Shown here in pieces: positions 1 through 7,525 of a stretch of DNA of 64,000 nucleotides. Below the pieces are notes generated by a model, which did not search any database, was not told the origin of the DNA, and saw only the letters and a list, made by a program, of their open reading frames with translations. A program made the position numbers and the translations under genes. Positions within the stretch are counted from its first letter, which is position 1, and every line of letters starts with the position of its first letter. The DNA is taken from contig NZ_JAMZAW010000008.1 in assembly GCF_024158745.1 (NCBI RefSeq), positions 186,001-250,000 of the forward strand, read 5' to 3'. The stretch is from Paenibacillus tyrphae (GTDB lineage Bacteria > Bacillota > Bacilli > Paenibacillales > NBRC-103111).

Positions 1-1
1 C

Positions 2-214
2 CGGTCAAACATATTTGAGAAAGGCTTCTCCACCAAATCCGACGTCACGAATTCCGGTCTCGGTCTGCATATCGTGCAAAATTATCTGCAGCATTACGGA
101 GGATGCGTGGAGTGCCGTTCCGAGCCGGGGAGAGGAACGACGTTTACCGTGCACTTGCGTAAAAAAGGGTCGGGCACGCTCCGTGAGGATGCCACGGTTG
201 CCGGATTGCATTAA
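2..214 (+). CDS. Sensor histidine kinase, C-terminal end (partial)
   Basis: Only the last 70 residues are in the window; the frame is open from the left edge to a TAA. The fragment carries the end of a GHKL ATPase (HATPase_c) domain: an F-box-like stretch FEKGFSTKS near residues 5-13 and a G2 box NSGLGLHIV near residues 17-25, then the conserved end GRGTTFTV. This is the ATP-binding part of a two-component sensor kinase. The sensor and dimerisation domains and the partner regulator lie outside the window. The FExGFSTK form is common in CitA/DcuS-like kinases, but the subfamily cannot be fixed from this piece. A hairpin terminator follows the stop. Confidence 0.85.
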   Translation, partial: RSNIFEKGFSTKSDVTNSGLGLHIVQNYLQHYGGCVECRSEPGRGTTFTVHLRKKGSGTLREDATVAGLH

Positions 215-228
215 CGCCCTGAGCACAC

Positions 229-291
229 AAAAGCCCGCCTGTCTTCAGCGATGAAATGATGCATTTCATCACGGAAGACGGCGGGCTTTTC
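229..291. terminator. Bidirectional intrinsic terminator
   Basis: A long inverted repeat has outer arms reading AAAAGCCCGCC and GGCGGGCTTTT, with further pairing of GTCTTC and GAAGAC inside. It has T-runs on both strands and sits between the convergent kinase gene and esterase gene, so it can end both transcripts. Confidence 0.85.
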
Positions 292-302
292 AGCGCTGGT
301 TG

Positions 303-1124
303 TCAAACCGCCGGGCTGTGCTTCGGCGCCGATCCGGCAAAACACCGTTCAATGAACCGGAGCGCCTCAGGCAGATGCCCTCCGAAGTACTCCCAGTTAT
401 GATCCCCTTCGAATTCCATATACTCGTGCGGATAGCCGATCTGCTCCAGCAGCGCCTGGTAAGCGGAGTTGAGCGGGAATAATGAGTCCGCTGTGCCGCA
501 GTTGAAATGAAGCGCGGGCCGGACTTCTTCCTTCACCCTACGTGCAGCCAGCACGTGCAAATCCAGCTCTTGCGCATAAGGCCCGTGTACCGGTCCGATC
601 ATCCGGCACACATCCGTACGAAGGAACGCTTCGTTCATGAGGCCGACCGACATGAGCGCGCCGGCGATACTGGCGGCCGCCCCGAAGAGGTGCGGATTGC
701 GCAGTGCCAGCACGAACGAGCCGTACCCGCCCATGGACAGGCCGCAGAGGGCTCTGTGGGAAGGATCTGCCACCGTGCGGAACTCGCGGTCTATCGCAGG
801 AATAAGATCGTACAGGAAATAATCCTCGAAGCGTCCCGAGCCGTCAAACCAGTTAACGTAAAACGTGCCGTGGCCGTAACCTCCGTCGCTGACCATCACT
901 ACGATGCTCTCGCGAAGGTCTCCGGAAGTCATGAACTGTTCGATCGTTTGCTCGGCGTTTCCTTTCACGCTCCAGCTCGTTTCGTTCCCGTATAGCCCGT
1001 GAAGCAAATAAACAACCGGGTAGCGGGTGTCCTCAGACTCGTTATAGCTCGGGGGAAGATAGACGTAGCATAGCTTGCGCGCAAACAACGCGCCGGAAAA
1101 AAACGCAAACGGCGTCACTCCCAT
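303..1124 (-). CDS. Esterase family protein (PF00756 alpha/beta hydrolase)
   Basis: The 273-residue protein matches the putative-esterase family (tributyrin esterase, S-formylglutathione hydrolase and mycolyltransferase relatives). Visible marks are YLPPSYN near the N-terminus, the oxyanion-side motif YLLHGLYGNETSW, the nucleophile elbow GLSMGGYGS with the catalytic Ser, and a C-terminal GDHNWEYF supplying the catalytic His. There is no signal peptide, so it is probably cytosolic. The substrate cannot be told from sequence. The start has a good Shine-Dalgarno sequence (AAAGGGGAACGACCGCA before ATG). It ends against the terminator at 229-291. Confidence 0.85.
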   Translation of the reverse strand: MGVTPFAFFSGALFARKLCYVYLPPSYNESEDTRYPVVYLLHGLYGNETSWSVKGNAEQTIEQFMTSGDLRESIVVMVSDGGYGHGTFYVNWFDGSGRFEDYFLYDLIPAIDREFRTVADPSHRALCGLSMGGYGSFVLALRNPHLFGAAASIAGALMSVGLMNEAFLRTDVCRMIGPVHGPYAQELDLHVLAARRVKEEVRPALHFNCGTADSLFPLNSAYQALLEQIGYPHEYMEFEGDHNWEYFGGHLPEALRFIERCFAGSAPKHSPAV

Positions 1125-1163
1125 TGCGGTCGTTCCCCTTTCCTTAGCCTTAGCTTGCCGGCC

Positions 1164-1505
1164 TTAGTTCAATACCGCGGTCATATGTTCTTCGGTGATC
1201 GCCCAATGCGACGTATTCCAGACCGTTTCTTTGTTCTTGATATATAAAATTTGCGGCGAAGCGTGCTTTACGCCCGTATCCTCGGCAATTTGGTTGGACA
1301 CCGGACGAGACTCGATGACTTTGACCAACACATACTCGACATCCGTGTTCGGCGTTTTTCCAAGATAAGCCTCATATTCTTGCAGCGCATTGAAGCTGAC
1401 CGGACATGCCGTGCTATGCTTGAGCACAACGATCGGTTGTTCCGTCGTCGCCGCCAAAAGCTGTTCCCACTCTTCATTCGTTGTAATTTCTTTCCACTGT
1501 GCCAT
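1164..1505 (-). CDS. ytxJ: Bacillithiol system redox-active protein YtxJ (monothiol bacilliredoxin)
   Basis: The 113-residue thioredoxin-fold protein has the single-cysteine active site HSTACPVS near residues 31-38, typical of YtxJ (BrxC). In Firmicutes it removes bacillithiol from S-bacillithiolated proteins. The start is the ATG at 1505 behind GACGGAGGAAGCGAC; the frame stays open further upstream but that part is non-coding overlap with the next gene. It lies 22 bases downstream of the phosphodiesterase gene on the same strand, so the two are probably co-transcribed. Confidence 0.9.
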   Translation of the reverse strand: MAQWKEITTNEEWEQLLAATTEQPIVVLKHSTACPVSFNALQEYEAYLGKTPNTDVEYVLVKVIESRPVSNQIAEDTGVKHASPQILYIKNKETVWNTSHWAITEEHMTAVLN

Positions 1506-1527
1506 GTCGCTTCCTCCGTCTCCTGAA

Positions 1528-2034
1528 TCAATTGGTTTTGTCAAAAAAATAATGGTCGGCCTCCACCCGGTCTCCGAGCTGAAGGATACCGTAGGAATAC
1601 CGGGGCTGCCGGCGCTTATCGGTCGGCGATCCGGGATTGAACAGCAGCATGCCTCCGCGTTCTTCCTTGTAAGGGATGTGCGAGTGGCCGAACAGCACGA
1701 TGTCCGCCGTCCCCTTCCCTTCCGCGTCGCGGAACGATTCGTAAGCCGTATCGGGTGTAGAACGGCCGCCGTGTCCGTGCACCATCCCGATGCGGTACCC
1801 CCCGAGCTCAAGGAGCTTGCGGCGGCCGAAGCGTCTAACGATGTCCATGCCGTCGTTGTTGCCGGCAATCCCGTCAACCGGGGCCAGCGCCTCAAACAGA
1901 TCGCACACGGCCTCGTCCACCCAATCTCCCGCGTGCAGAATCAGATCGACCCCCTGCAAGCCTTGAACAAGCGGCTCCGGCAGCGTTCTGGCCCGGCTGT
2001 ACATATGAGTATCGGATACGACTCCGATGCGCAT
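1528..2034 (-). CDS. YfcE/MJ0936-family metallophosphoesterase (YsnB-like)
   Basis: The 168-residue protein has the full set of calcineurin-like phosphoesterase motifs: SDTH near residue 8, HAGDW near 35, GNND near 58, and the paired metal ligands MVHGHGG near 84 and FGHSHIP near 114. Length and order match the small YfcE/YsnB phosphodiesterases, which bind two divalent metals and hydrolyse phosphodiesters in the cytosol; the natural substrate is unknown. It is the first gene of a likely two-gene unit with ytxJ. Confidence 0.9.
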   Translation of the reverse strand: MRIGVVSDTHMYSRARTLPEPLVQGLQGVDLILHAGDWVDEAVCDLFEALAPVDGIAGNNDGMDIVRRFGRRKLLELGGYRIGMVHGHGGRSTPDTAYESFRDAEGKGTADIVLFGHSHIPYKEERGGMLLFNPGSPTDKRRQPRYSYGILQLGDRVEADHYFFDKTN

Positions 2035-2093
2035 GGCAGCTCCCGCCCTCCATTTACATTGATTTCTTCATTTTACCATACAACCAGGGAAAA

Positions 2094-2116
2094 GAAAAAA
2101 GCACCGCGAGGGTGCT
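2094..2116 (-). terminator. Intrinsic terminator (minus strand)
   Basis: Read on the minus strand, a short stem AGCACC / GGTGCT with loop CTCGC is followed by a run of six T. It is the second of two tandem hairpins after the 2182-2457 gene. Confidence 0.65.
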
Positions 2117-2132
2117 TGCCCGTATCGAACCC

Positions 2133-2161
2133 AAAAACCCGTGAACAAGAGGTCCACGGGT
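2133..2161 (-). terminator. Intrinsic terminator (minus strand)
   Basis: Read on the minus strand, ACCCGTG pairs with CACGGGT and is followed by TTTTGGG. It lies about 20 bases after the stop of the 91-residue gene at 2182-2457. Confidence 0.65.
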
Positions 2162-2181
2162 CGTTCGAACGGTCCGCCGGT

Positions 2182-2457
2182 TTAAGCTTGCGGAGTACCC
2201 GCCAAGTCAAGCGCTTGAGACGAAATGTTTTCTTTGAACTTGGACATGCAGTTGCACAAAAAGTCTTTGCGGCAAATCGGGCAAGGCTCTTTCAGCAGCC
2301 GGTTAATATGGGTTGGCGTGACGTTGCCTGCCGGGTCCCGTTCGTAAATAAGACGGCAAACCGTCCGATCCTTCAATTGTGCTACGATTTCGAACAATCC
2401 GTTTTTCGGATTGTGACTGACGATTTTGGCATCGATGACTTGTGGTTGGTACGCCAT
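2182..2457 (-). CDS. Small cysteine-motif protein, unknown function
   Basis: The protein has 91 residues. The N-terminal two thirds looks like a small beta-rich domain. A CPICRKDFLCNC cluster near residues 59-70 gives four cysteines in a CxxC-x5-CxC layout that could bind a metal. I do not recognise the family. A good Shine-Dalgarno (AAAGAGGTGCTGTAG) precedes the ATG, and tandem terminators follow the stop, so it is a real single-gene or end-of-unit transcript. The gene upstream on the same strand (AIM24-like, ending at 2525) is 67 bases away. Confidence 0.7.
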   Translation of the reverse strand: MAYQPQVIDAKIVSHNPKNGLFEIVAQLKDRTVCRLIYERDPAGNVTPTHINRLLKEPCPICRKDFLCNCMSKFKENISSQALDLAGTPQA

Positions 2458-2524
2458 CTACAGCACCTCTTTCAACGATATTGTGAGCGGCAAAAAATAA
2501 TCGTATTATCAATCATATCGTTTT

Positions 2525-3313
2525 TTAACGGTCGCCGTCAAGCAGATTCCCAAGGCCGCCCAAAATGCTGCCTTCCTCCTTGCGTCCGCCCGTCCGTGCC
2601 GCGCTCATCACCCGATCCGCCAACCGGCTGAACGGCAGCGACTGAATCCATACCCGGCCCGGTCCCCGCAGCGTGGCGAAGAACAGCCCTTCGCCGCCGA
2701 AGATCGCCGTCTTGACGCCTTTGACGAACTCGATGTCGTAATCCACATCCTGCGTCATCGCGACCAGACATCCGGTATCCACGCGGATCATTTCGCCCGG
2801 GCCCAGCACTCGCTCATGAATCGCCCCGCCCGCGTGAACGAACGCCAAACCGTCGCCTTCAATCTTCTGCATGATGAAGCCTTCTCCGCCGAAAAATCCG
2901 GCGCCCAGCTTGCGCTGAAACTCGATGCCGACCGAAACGCCCTTCGCCGCGCACAGAAACGCATCCTTTTGGCAGATCAGCTTGCCGTTCAGCTCCATCA
3001 GATCCATCGGCAAAATGCGGCCGGGATAAGGAGAAGCAAAGCTGACGCATTCCTTGCCCGCGCCCCGGTTCGTGAACGCGGTCATGAACAAGCTCTCGCC
3101 CGAAAGCAGCCGCTTGCCCGCGCCGAACAGCTTTCCGACGAAGCCCTTGTTCTGCTCGCTGCCGTCGCCGAAAATCGTTTCCATCTGAATGTTCTGGTCC
3201 ATCATCATCATCGATCCGGCTTCGGCAAAAACGGTTTCTCCGGGGTCCAACTCGACCTCGACAAACTGCATTTCCGAACCGATGATCCGGTAATCAACTT
3301 CATGTGCATTCAT
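2525..3313 (-). CDS. TIGR00266/AIM24 family protein
   Basis: The 262-residue protein shows the features of the TIGR00266/AIM24 family: an early GETVFAEAGSMMMMD, glycine-rich turns (FVGKLFGAGKRLLSGES), FFGGEGFIMQKIEGDG and a second FGGEGLFFATLRGPG. These proteins form beta-prism trimers; their biochemical role in bacteria is not established. The start ATG has AAAAGGAGAGATCGTCC in front. It stands alone between purT and the small cysteine protein. Confidence 0.85.
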   Translation of the reverse strand: MNAHEVDYRIIGSEMQFVEVELDPGETVFAEAGSMMMMDQNIQMETIFGDGSEQNKGFVGKLFGAGKRLLSGESLFMTAFTNRGAGKECVSFASPYPGRILPMDLMELNGKLICQKDAFLCAAKGVSVGIEFQRKLGAGFFGGEGFIMQKIEGDGLAFVHAGGAIHERVLGPGEMIRVDTGCLVAMTQDVDYDIEFVKGVKTAIFGGEGLFFATLRGPGRVWIQSLPFSRLADRVMSAARTGGRKEEGSILGGLGNLLDGDR

Positions 3314-3421
3314 GGACGATCTCTCCTTTTAGGCGGGGCTTGTACCCGTTGTCAATGATGGAAGGACTCTATGAACCGTATGGATGTTATACGCACATCC
3401 CGATGCCGCGGTTTCGCGGCC

Positions 3422-4613
3422 TCAAGCCTTGTCCGTCCCGTACTCGATCCGCAGGTGCGAAGCGGCTTCATTGGCTTGCTGGCGGGCGCCTTCCACCGTC
3501 TCTGCCGAGCTCAAAGCGACAGCCATCCGTCGGCCCGGCTTCGTCTCCGGCTTGCCGAACACGCGAACCTGGGAATTCGGGACCGCCAGCGCCTGTTCGA
3601 GACCGCCGATGCGAAAATCCGACGTTTCCCAGTCCGCCTTCAACGTATAGGAAGCCGCCGGCGTCAGCAGCCGCACATTCGGGATCGGGAACCCGAGGAT
3701 CGCCCGTACGTGCAAAGCAAACTCGGACAAATCCTGCGAAGCCATCGTCACCATTCCCGTATCGTGCGGGCGGGGACTTACCTCGCTGAAGTACACCTTG
3801 TCCGGCGCAAGGAACAATTCCACCCCATAAATGCCGCGCGCCACCAAGCGCTTCGGTGATCGCTCCCGCCACCCGCTGGGCTTCCGCGATTTGAGCGTCG
3901 CTCATCGCATGGGGCTGCCAGGATTCGATATAATCGCCATCCTTTTGAATATGGCCGATGGGCGCGCAATACGTCGTTCCGGAGACGGATCGGACGGTAA
4001 GCAGCGTAATTTCCGAATCGAATCGGATGAATTCCTCCACGATGACGCGGGTCTTTTTGGCCCGGCCGCCTTCCATGGCATAGTTCCAGCTAGCTTCTAC
4101 GTCTTCCGGCGTACGGCAGACGCTCTGCCCTTTGCCCGAGGAGCTCATAATCGGCTTAATGACGCACGGCGTTCCGATCGTCGCGACAGCCTCCTGCAGC
4201 TCCTCCAAGCTGTCGGCGAACGCATACTTCGCTGTCGGCAAGCCAAGCGTCTCCGCGGCCAGCCTGCGGATGCCTTCCCGGTCCATCGTCAGTCTCGCGG
4301 CGGTTGCCGTAGGCACGACGCGGTAGCCTTCGCTTTCCAGCTCCACCAAGGTAGGCGTCGCAATCGCTTCGATCTCGGGCACGATAAGATCGGGGCGTTC
4401 TTTCTCGATGATTCGGCGCAGCTCCTCGCCGTCCAGCATGTTGATGACATAGGATCGGTGCGCCACCTGCATAGCGGGCGCATTCGCGTAACGGTCGACC
4501 GCGATCGTTTCCACGCCAAGACGCTGGGCTTCAAGAATGACCTCCTTGCCCAGCTCGCCTGCTCCCAGCAGCATCATTTTTTTTGCGTTCGTCGATAACG
4601 GTGCACCGTACAT
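3422..4613 (-). pseudogene. purT: purT, phosphoribosylglycinamide formyltransferase 2, frameshifted
   Basis: The gene encodes the ATP-grasp formyltransferase that uses formate and ATP to make N-formyl-GAR in purine synthesis. The first 260 or so codons ([21 protein letters not shown]) and the last 140 ([33 protein letters not shown]-like [10 protein letters not shown]) match PurT but lie in different frames. The switch falls at a GCGCGC tract at about 3835-3842. Removing one G restores [12 protein letters not shown], the expected family sequence, and a product of about 396 residues, the normal PurT length. No other damage is visible, so the change is either very recent or a sequencing error. 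The ATG has CAGGAGGAACCTTCC upstream. Confidence 0.9.
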
Positions 4614-4663
4614 GGAAGGTTCCTCCTGAATGATGGTATGATTTTCATGAAAGTCCTATCGCT

Positions 4664-4692
4664 GTTATACTTTACTTTATTCGATTTTTCAA
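4664..4692 (-). promoter_or_regulatory. Probable sigma-A promoter of purT
   Basis: On the minus strand, TTGAAA (4692-4687) and TATAAC (4669-4664) are 17 bases apart and lie about 50 bases before the purT ATG. Further upstream, at 4738-4758, a GC-rich hairpin (GCCCC/GGGGC) followed by TTTT could insulate purT from upstream minus-strand transcription. Confidence 0.6.
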
Positions 4693-4815
4693 CTCCATTC
4701 TGCGACGAAAAACGACAAATTTCGTTAAGAACCGGGAAAAGCCCCGCCACGCCTGGGGCGAACGGAGCGGCCGGGACTTCCTACTGCCAAAACCAGCAAA
4801 AACGAAACAAAAAAC

Positions 4816-4845
4816 TTACTTTTGTCAAGTAACTTATGCTAAAAT
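4816..4845 (+). promoter_or_regulatory. YodB-type operator overlapping the promoter of the YodB-like gene
   Basis: A palindrome TTACT-TTTGTCA-AGTAA (4816-4832) fits the TACT-N7-AGTA box described for B. subtilis YodB. It overlaps the probable -35 region (TTACTT, 4816-4821) of a promoter with an extended -10, TGCTAAAAT (4837-4845). Binding here would block the gene's own transcription, so autoregulation is inferred. Confidence 0.65.
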
Positions 4846-4869
4846 GTAGATTAAGAAGAGGTGAAAACG

Positions 4870-5187
4870 ATGGCAGATCATCCGCATCATTTATGTCCCA
4901 AATTCGAAGCCGCCTTTGAAATTTTAGGCAAGCGCTGGACCGGTCTGATTATCCGGGCATTATTGGGAGGTCCGTGCCGCTTTAAAGATATCTCCGAGAT
5001 GATTCCCGGAATGAGCGACCGTATGCTTGCCGAACGCTTCAAAGAGCTGGAAGCCGCCGGATTAATCAGCCGGCACGTCTATCCCGAGACGCCGGTCCGG
5101 ATCGAGTACGAATTAACAGATAAGGGAAAAGCACTGGAACCGGTCATGAATGCGGTTCAAAAGTGGGGAGAAACGTGGGTCAAATGA
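4870..5187 (+). CDS. yodB: HxlR-family redox-sensing repressor, YodB-like
   Basis: The 105-residue MarR/DUF24 (HxlR) winged-helix protein is close to B. subtilis YodB in sequence I recall: LCPKFEAAFEILGKRWTGLI at the N-terminus, MLAERFKELE in the recognition helix region, and PETPVRIEYELTDKG in the wing. The single conserved cysteine at residue 9 sits in the same CPK context as the thiol that senses quinones, diamide and hypochlorite in YodB. I chose the ATG at 4870 because AAGAAGAGGTG lies at proper spacing; the in-frame GTG at 4861 is part of that site. A YodB-type operator overlaps its promoter. The usual targets (azoreductase, nitroreductase) are not adjacent. Confidence 0.85.
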   Translation: MADHPHHLCPKFEAAFEILGKRWTGLIIRALLGGPCRFKDISEMIPGMSDRMLAERFKELEAAGLISRHVYPETPVRIEYELTDKGKALEPVMNAVQKWGETWVK

Positions 5188-5196
5188 CCCCGTTTC
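5170..5196 (+). terminator. Hairpin overlapping the yodB stop codon
   Basis: GAAACG-T-GGGTCA and TGACCC-C-GTTTC form a near-perfect stem with a two-base loop; the stop codon lies in the right arm. Only a short T-rich tail follows, so termination efficiency is uncertain. Confidence 0.5.
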
Positions 5197-5231
5197 TTGT
5201 CATGCCCTCCCATGCTACAATGGAAGAAGCG

Positions 5232-5486
5232 TTAATCGTGGTGGACAGGCTCGGCCATCCAGGTGACCGGGTAATAGAACATACGGTGCCCGCACTGCGG
5301 GCATTTGATTTTCATGTCCAGCTCGTTCAAGCCGTTCATAAATAACGCACGCGAAAAGGACGACTCATGGTTGACCGTCCGGATGATATCTCGTTGGGGG
5401 GCGTAGTTGCAGCTCGAAGCGCTGCAGTAAGCACGAACTTTGTAAGCGCTGCTCACAGGAGAGGCACATCCTTCCAAAGAAGTCAT
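5232..5486 (-). CDS. Possible small zinc-ribbon-like protein
   Basis: This is an open frame of 84 codons with CPQCG near residue 62 and three to four further cysteines in the first half (EGCASP, YCSASSC), which could form a metal-binding knuckle. I do not recognise a family. A GGAGG sequence lies upstream but 16 bases from the ATG, too far for normal initiation, and a perfect 24-base palindrome lies over the start. The frame may therefore be a decayed gene, or translation may depend on the hairpin bringing the two together. It follows the Spo0E-like gene by 32 bases on the same strand. Confidence 0.35.
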   Translation of the reverse strand: MTSLEGCASPVSSAYKVRAYCSASSCNYAPQRDIIRTVNHESSFSRALFMNGLNELDMKIKCPQCGHRMFYYPVTWMAEPVHHD

Positions 5487-5497
5487 GACTTCTTTGG
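5474..5497. repeat. Perfect 24-base palindrome
   Basis: CCAAAGAAGTCA is followed directly by its exact reverse complement, with no loop. On the minus strand it sits between the GGAGG and the coding start of the zinc-ribbon-like frame, with the ATG at its centre. It could be an operator or an RNA hairpin. Confidence 0.8.
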
Positions 5498-5518
5498 TAT
5501 GACCTCCTGCCGAAATTT

Positions 5519-5701
5519 TTATACGGCGGCTTGCCCGACCGGCTGCAGCGGACGCATGGCAAGTAAAATGAGCTCGTCGAGCTCCATGCTTTTATGTACG
5601 ACTTCAGGATCGGTCAATAAACAGCCTTGGCCGGTTACCAAAGCGTTCAACTCGTCGATGCAGCTGCGAATTCGGTGTTCCAACTGTGCATGAATCAGCA
5701 T
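5519..5701 (-). CDS. Spo0E-like sporulation regulatory protein (aspartyl-phosphate phosphatase)
   Basis: The 60-residue protein has the hallmark of the Spo0E family, a helix with the SxELDxLI pattern (KSMELDELILLAM near residues 37-49), preceded by a first helix IDELNALV. Family members dephosphorylate Spo0A~P and so delay sporulation. Size and layout are normal. The ATG at 5701 has AAGGAGGCATACCA in front. It is divergent from the OmpR-type regulator at 5892. Confidence 0.8.
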   Translation of the reverse strand: MLIHAQLEHRIRSCIDELNALVTGQGCLLTDPEVVHKSMELDELILLAMRPLQPVGQAAV

Positions 5702-5891
5702 TGGTATGCCTCCTTGGCTTTGTTCGCGCGAACGAACGGCCGGCCGTTTCCGTGTCGGTTTCTCCGCTCTTAAGGCTTTCTACGATTTCGATTATGAAGG
5801 ACATTCTTTAAAAAAGTAGCAGCCGCATATTTGATTTTTATTAAGTTTCTTAACATTTATCTAATACTTCATTTCGTCGAGGTGGCACATC

Positions 5892-6602
5892 ATGTCTAAA
5901 GTATTGCTGGTTGAGGATGATCAAAGTATTGCGGATATGATATCCATTTACTTGAGCGAAGAAAATTACACCGTGTTTTGTGCAGCCGACGGCAAGCAGG
6001 GCAAAGAATTGTTCAGCCGGCATGAGCCGGATGTCGTCATTCTTGATTTGATGCTTCCGGATACGAACGGCATCGAGCTGTGCAAGCACTTTCGCACCGT
6101 CTCCAACGTACCGATCATGATCGTTTCCGCCAAAAGCGAGGTATCCGAACGCGTCAATGCGCTGATGATCGGTGCAGACGATTATTTGTGCAAACCGTTC
6201 AGCATGCGGGAGCTGGCCGCGCGGACGAGTGCCCTTCTGCGCCGCTCCGCCTTAACCCAAACGGTCAGACCTGGAGCAGAGGACCCTGTGCCTACGGAAA
6301 CGAAGGACATCGTCCTTGATTTGGAAAAGCGGGGCATCTATTTACACGGTCAAGCGGTGGAAACGACGTATTCGGAATTTGAAATCATGAAAAATTTCTG
6401 GCTTCATCCGGGCAAAGTCTTCTCAAGAGAAGAGCTGCTGAACAAAATTCGCGGCATCGATTCCTTTGTGACCGAACGCTCGGTCGACGTACATATTACG
6501 AATCTCCGCAAAAAAATCGAGACGGACCCTAAAGAGCCCAAATATATCAAAACCGTATGGGGCGTCGGATATAAATTCGAAATGCCGATGAAGGCCAATT
6601 AA
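5892..6602 (+). CDS. OmpR/PhoB-type response regulator, orphan
   Basis: The 236-residue protein has a receiver domain (acidic pair EDD near residues 8-10, phospho-acceptor in VILDLMLPD near 50-58, SAKSE, and the KPF lysine near 100) followed by a winged-helix Trans_reg_C domain (TYSEFEIMKNF, SREELLNKI, VDVHITNLRKKIE, VWGVGYKF). It should be a phosphorylation-controlled transcription factor. No kinase gene is next to it; a strong terminator follows at once, so it is a single-gene unit. A GAGGTGGCACATC lies before the ATG. Partner kinase and regulon are unknown. Confidence 0.92.
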   Translation: MSKVLLVEDDQSIADMISIYLSEENYTVFCAADGKQGKELFSRHEPDVVILDLMLPDTNGIELCKHFRTVSNVPIMIVSAKSEVSERVNALMIGADDYLCKPFSMRELAARTSALLRRSALTQTVRPGAEDPVPTETKDIVLDLEKRGIYLHGQAVETTYSEFEIMKNFWLHPGKVFSREELLNKIRGIDSFVTERSVDVHITNLRKKIETDPKEPKYIKTVWGVGYKFEMPMKAN

Positions 6603-6636
6603 CCGGATGTCACCGACTGCGCACTTTTATCAACAT

Positions 6637-6691
6637 AAAAATCCGGCCGGGTACGCAACCTTATCAAAGCGTTGCGACCGGCCGGATTTTT
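6637..6691. terminator. Bidirectional intrinsic terminator
   Basis: AAAAATCCGGCCGG and CCGGCCGGATTTTT form a long perfect stem, with CGCAAC/GTTGCG pairing inside. It separates the convergent response regulator and YhcN-like genes. Confidence 0.9.
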
Positions 6692-6707
6692 GCATACGGC
6701 GACATCG

Positions 6708-7445
6708 TTATTTGCGGGTGTTGGCATCGTCTGGAAATACATGCAGGATCAAAGTATTGAACTCGTTCATATAATTCGTCATGGTGCCGCGCTCCTTCTC
6801 TTCCTTCGCATAAAAGCGGACCCGCTGCACGAAATTCGGGTTAGCCGATACATATACTTGCTGAATGTTGGTAGGCGCCATCGACATGACCAGCTTGCGA
6901 ATTTCATCGGCCTTTCCTGTCGACAAGCCCCCGTTTTCCGTCCACGAATACCGGTTCGGCCCTTTATCGGTTCCTCCGAATATCCCGACGCCGCCTTTCG
7001 ACGTTACCTGATACCCCAGCATATCCGGCGACGCCTCGGCTTCCGGACTATGACCGTCCAAAACGACCGCCACATAGCCGTTCACTTCCGTCAGCAGCAC
7101 TTGAGCCTCACGGACGCCGGAGACGCCCTTCACCCGCTCCGCGATCTGCGGCGCGAATGCCATCGTACTCGCCGAGTGCCGGTTCGTCATATCGAGTTGT
7201 TTTCGTCCGCTGTATTCCTTCCCTTGACGGGCCTGCTGCTCGTCTGTCCAACGCTGCTTGACCCCAAGCGATCCGTCTTCGTTATTGCGAGAATCGCGGT
7301 CATACAAGGCTTGCTGCCGGTAATCCTCCAGCCCGCCGCCGGGACGGCTGGCCTGAGGCCTATTCCCGCCGCAAGCGCTTTGCAGCAGCAAGCACCCGGC
7401 TACTGCGAGCAGAAGCAGCCCCTTTCGGCTTATCACGGTGTTCAT
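6708..7445 (-). CDS. YhcN/YlaJ family sporulation lipoprotein
   Basis: The 245-residue protein begins MNTVISRKGLLLLAVAGC and has a lipobox LLQSAC, so a lipid-anchored N-terminus exported by Sec is expected. The middle shows the YhcN/YlaJ pattern (IAERVKGVSGVREAQVLLTE, VAVVLDG, and RKLVMSMAPTNIQQVYVSAN near the C-terminus). B. subtilis relatives are found in the forespore inner membrane and affect germination. I chose the ATG at 7445 because of ACAGGAGGGACACGACAGG; an upstream in-frame start lacks a binding site. Confidence 0.85.
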   Translation of the reverse strand: MNTVISRKGLLLLAVAGCLLLQSACGGNRPQASRPGGGLEDYRQQALYDRDSRNNEDGSLGVKQRWTDEQQARQGKEYSGRKQLDMTNRHSASTMAFAPQIAERVKGVSGVREAQVLLTEVNGYVAVVLDGHSPEAEASPDMLGYQVTSKGGVGIFGGTDKGPNRYSWTENGGLSTGKADEIRKLVMSMAPTNIQQVYVSANPNFVQRVRFYAKEEKERGTMTNYMNEFNTLILHVFPDDANTRK

Positions 7446-7525
7446 CCTGTCGTGTCCCTCCTGTAGACGTGCCCTCGTAAGGCTCACGCTTAGGATGAAT
7501 CACCCGCCGGAAAATATGCGCAGCG

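Noticed and set aside
1390..2631. A 413-codon open frame on the plus strand
   Set aside because: It is antisense to the phosphodiesterase, ytxJ and cysteine-motif genes, has no binding site, and its product has no recognisable domain. GC-rich genes produce such shadows.
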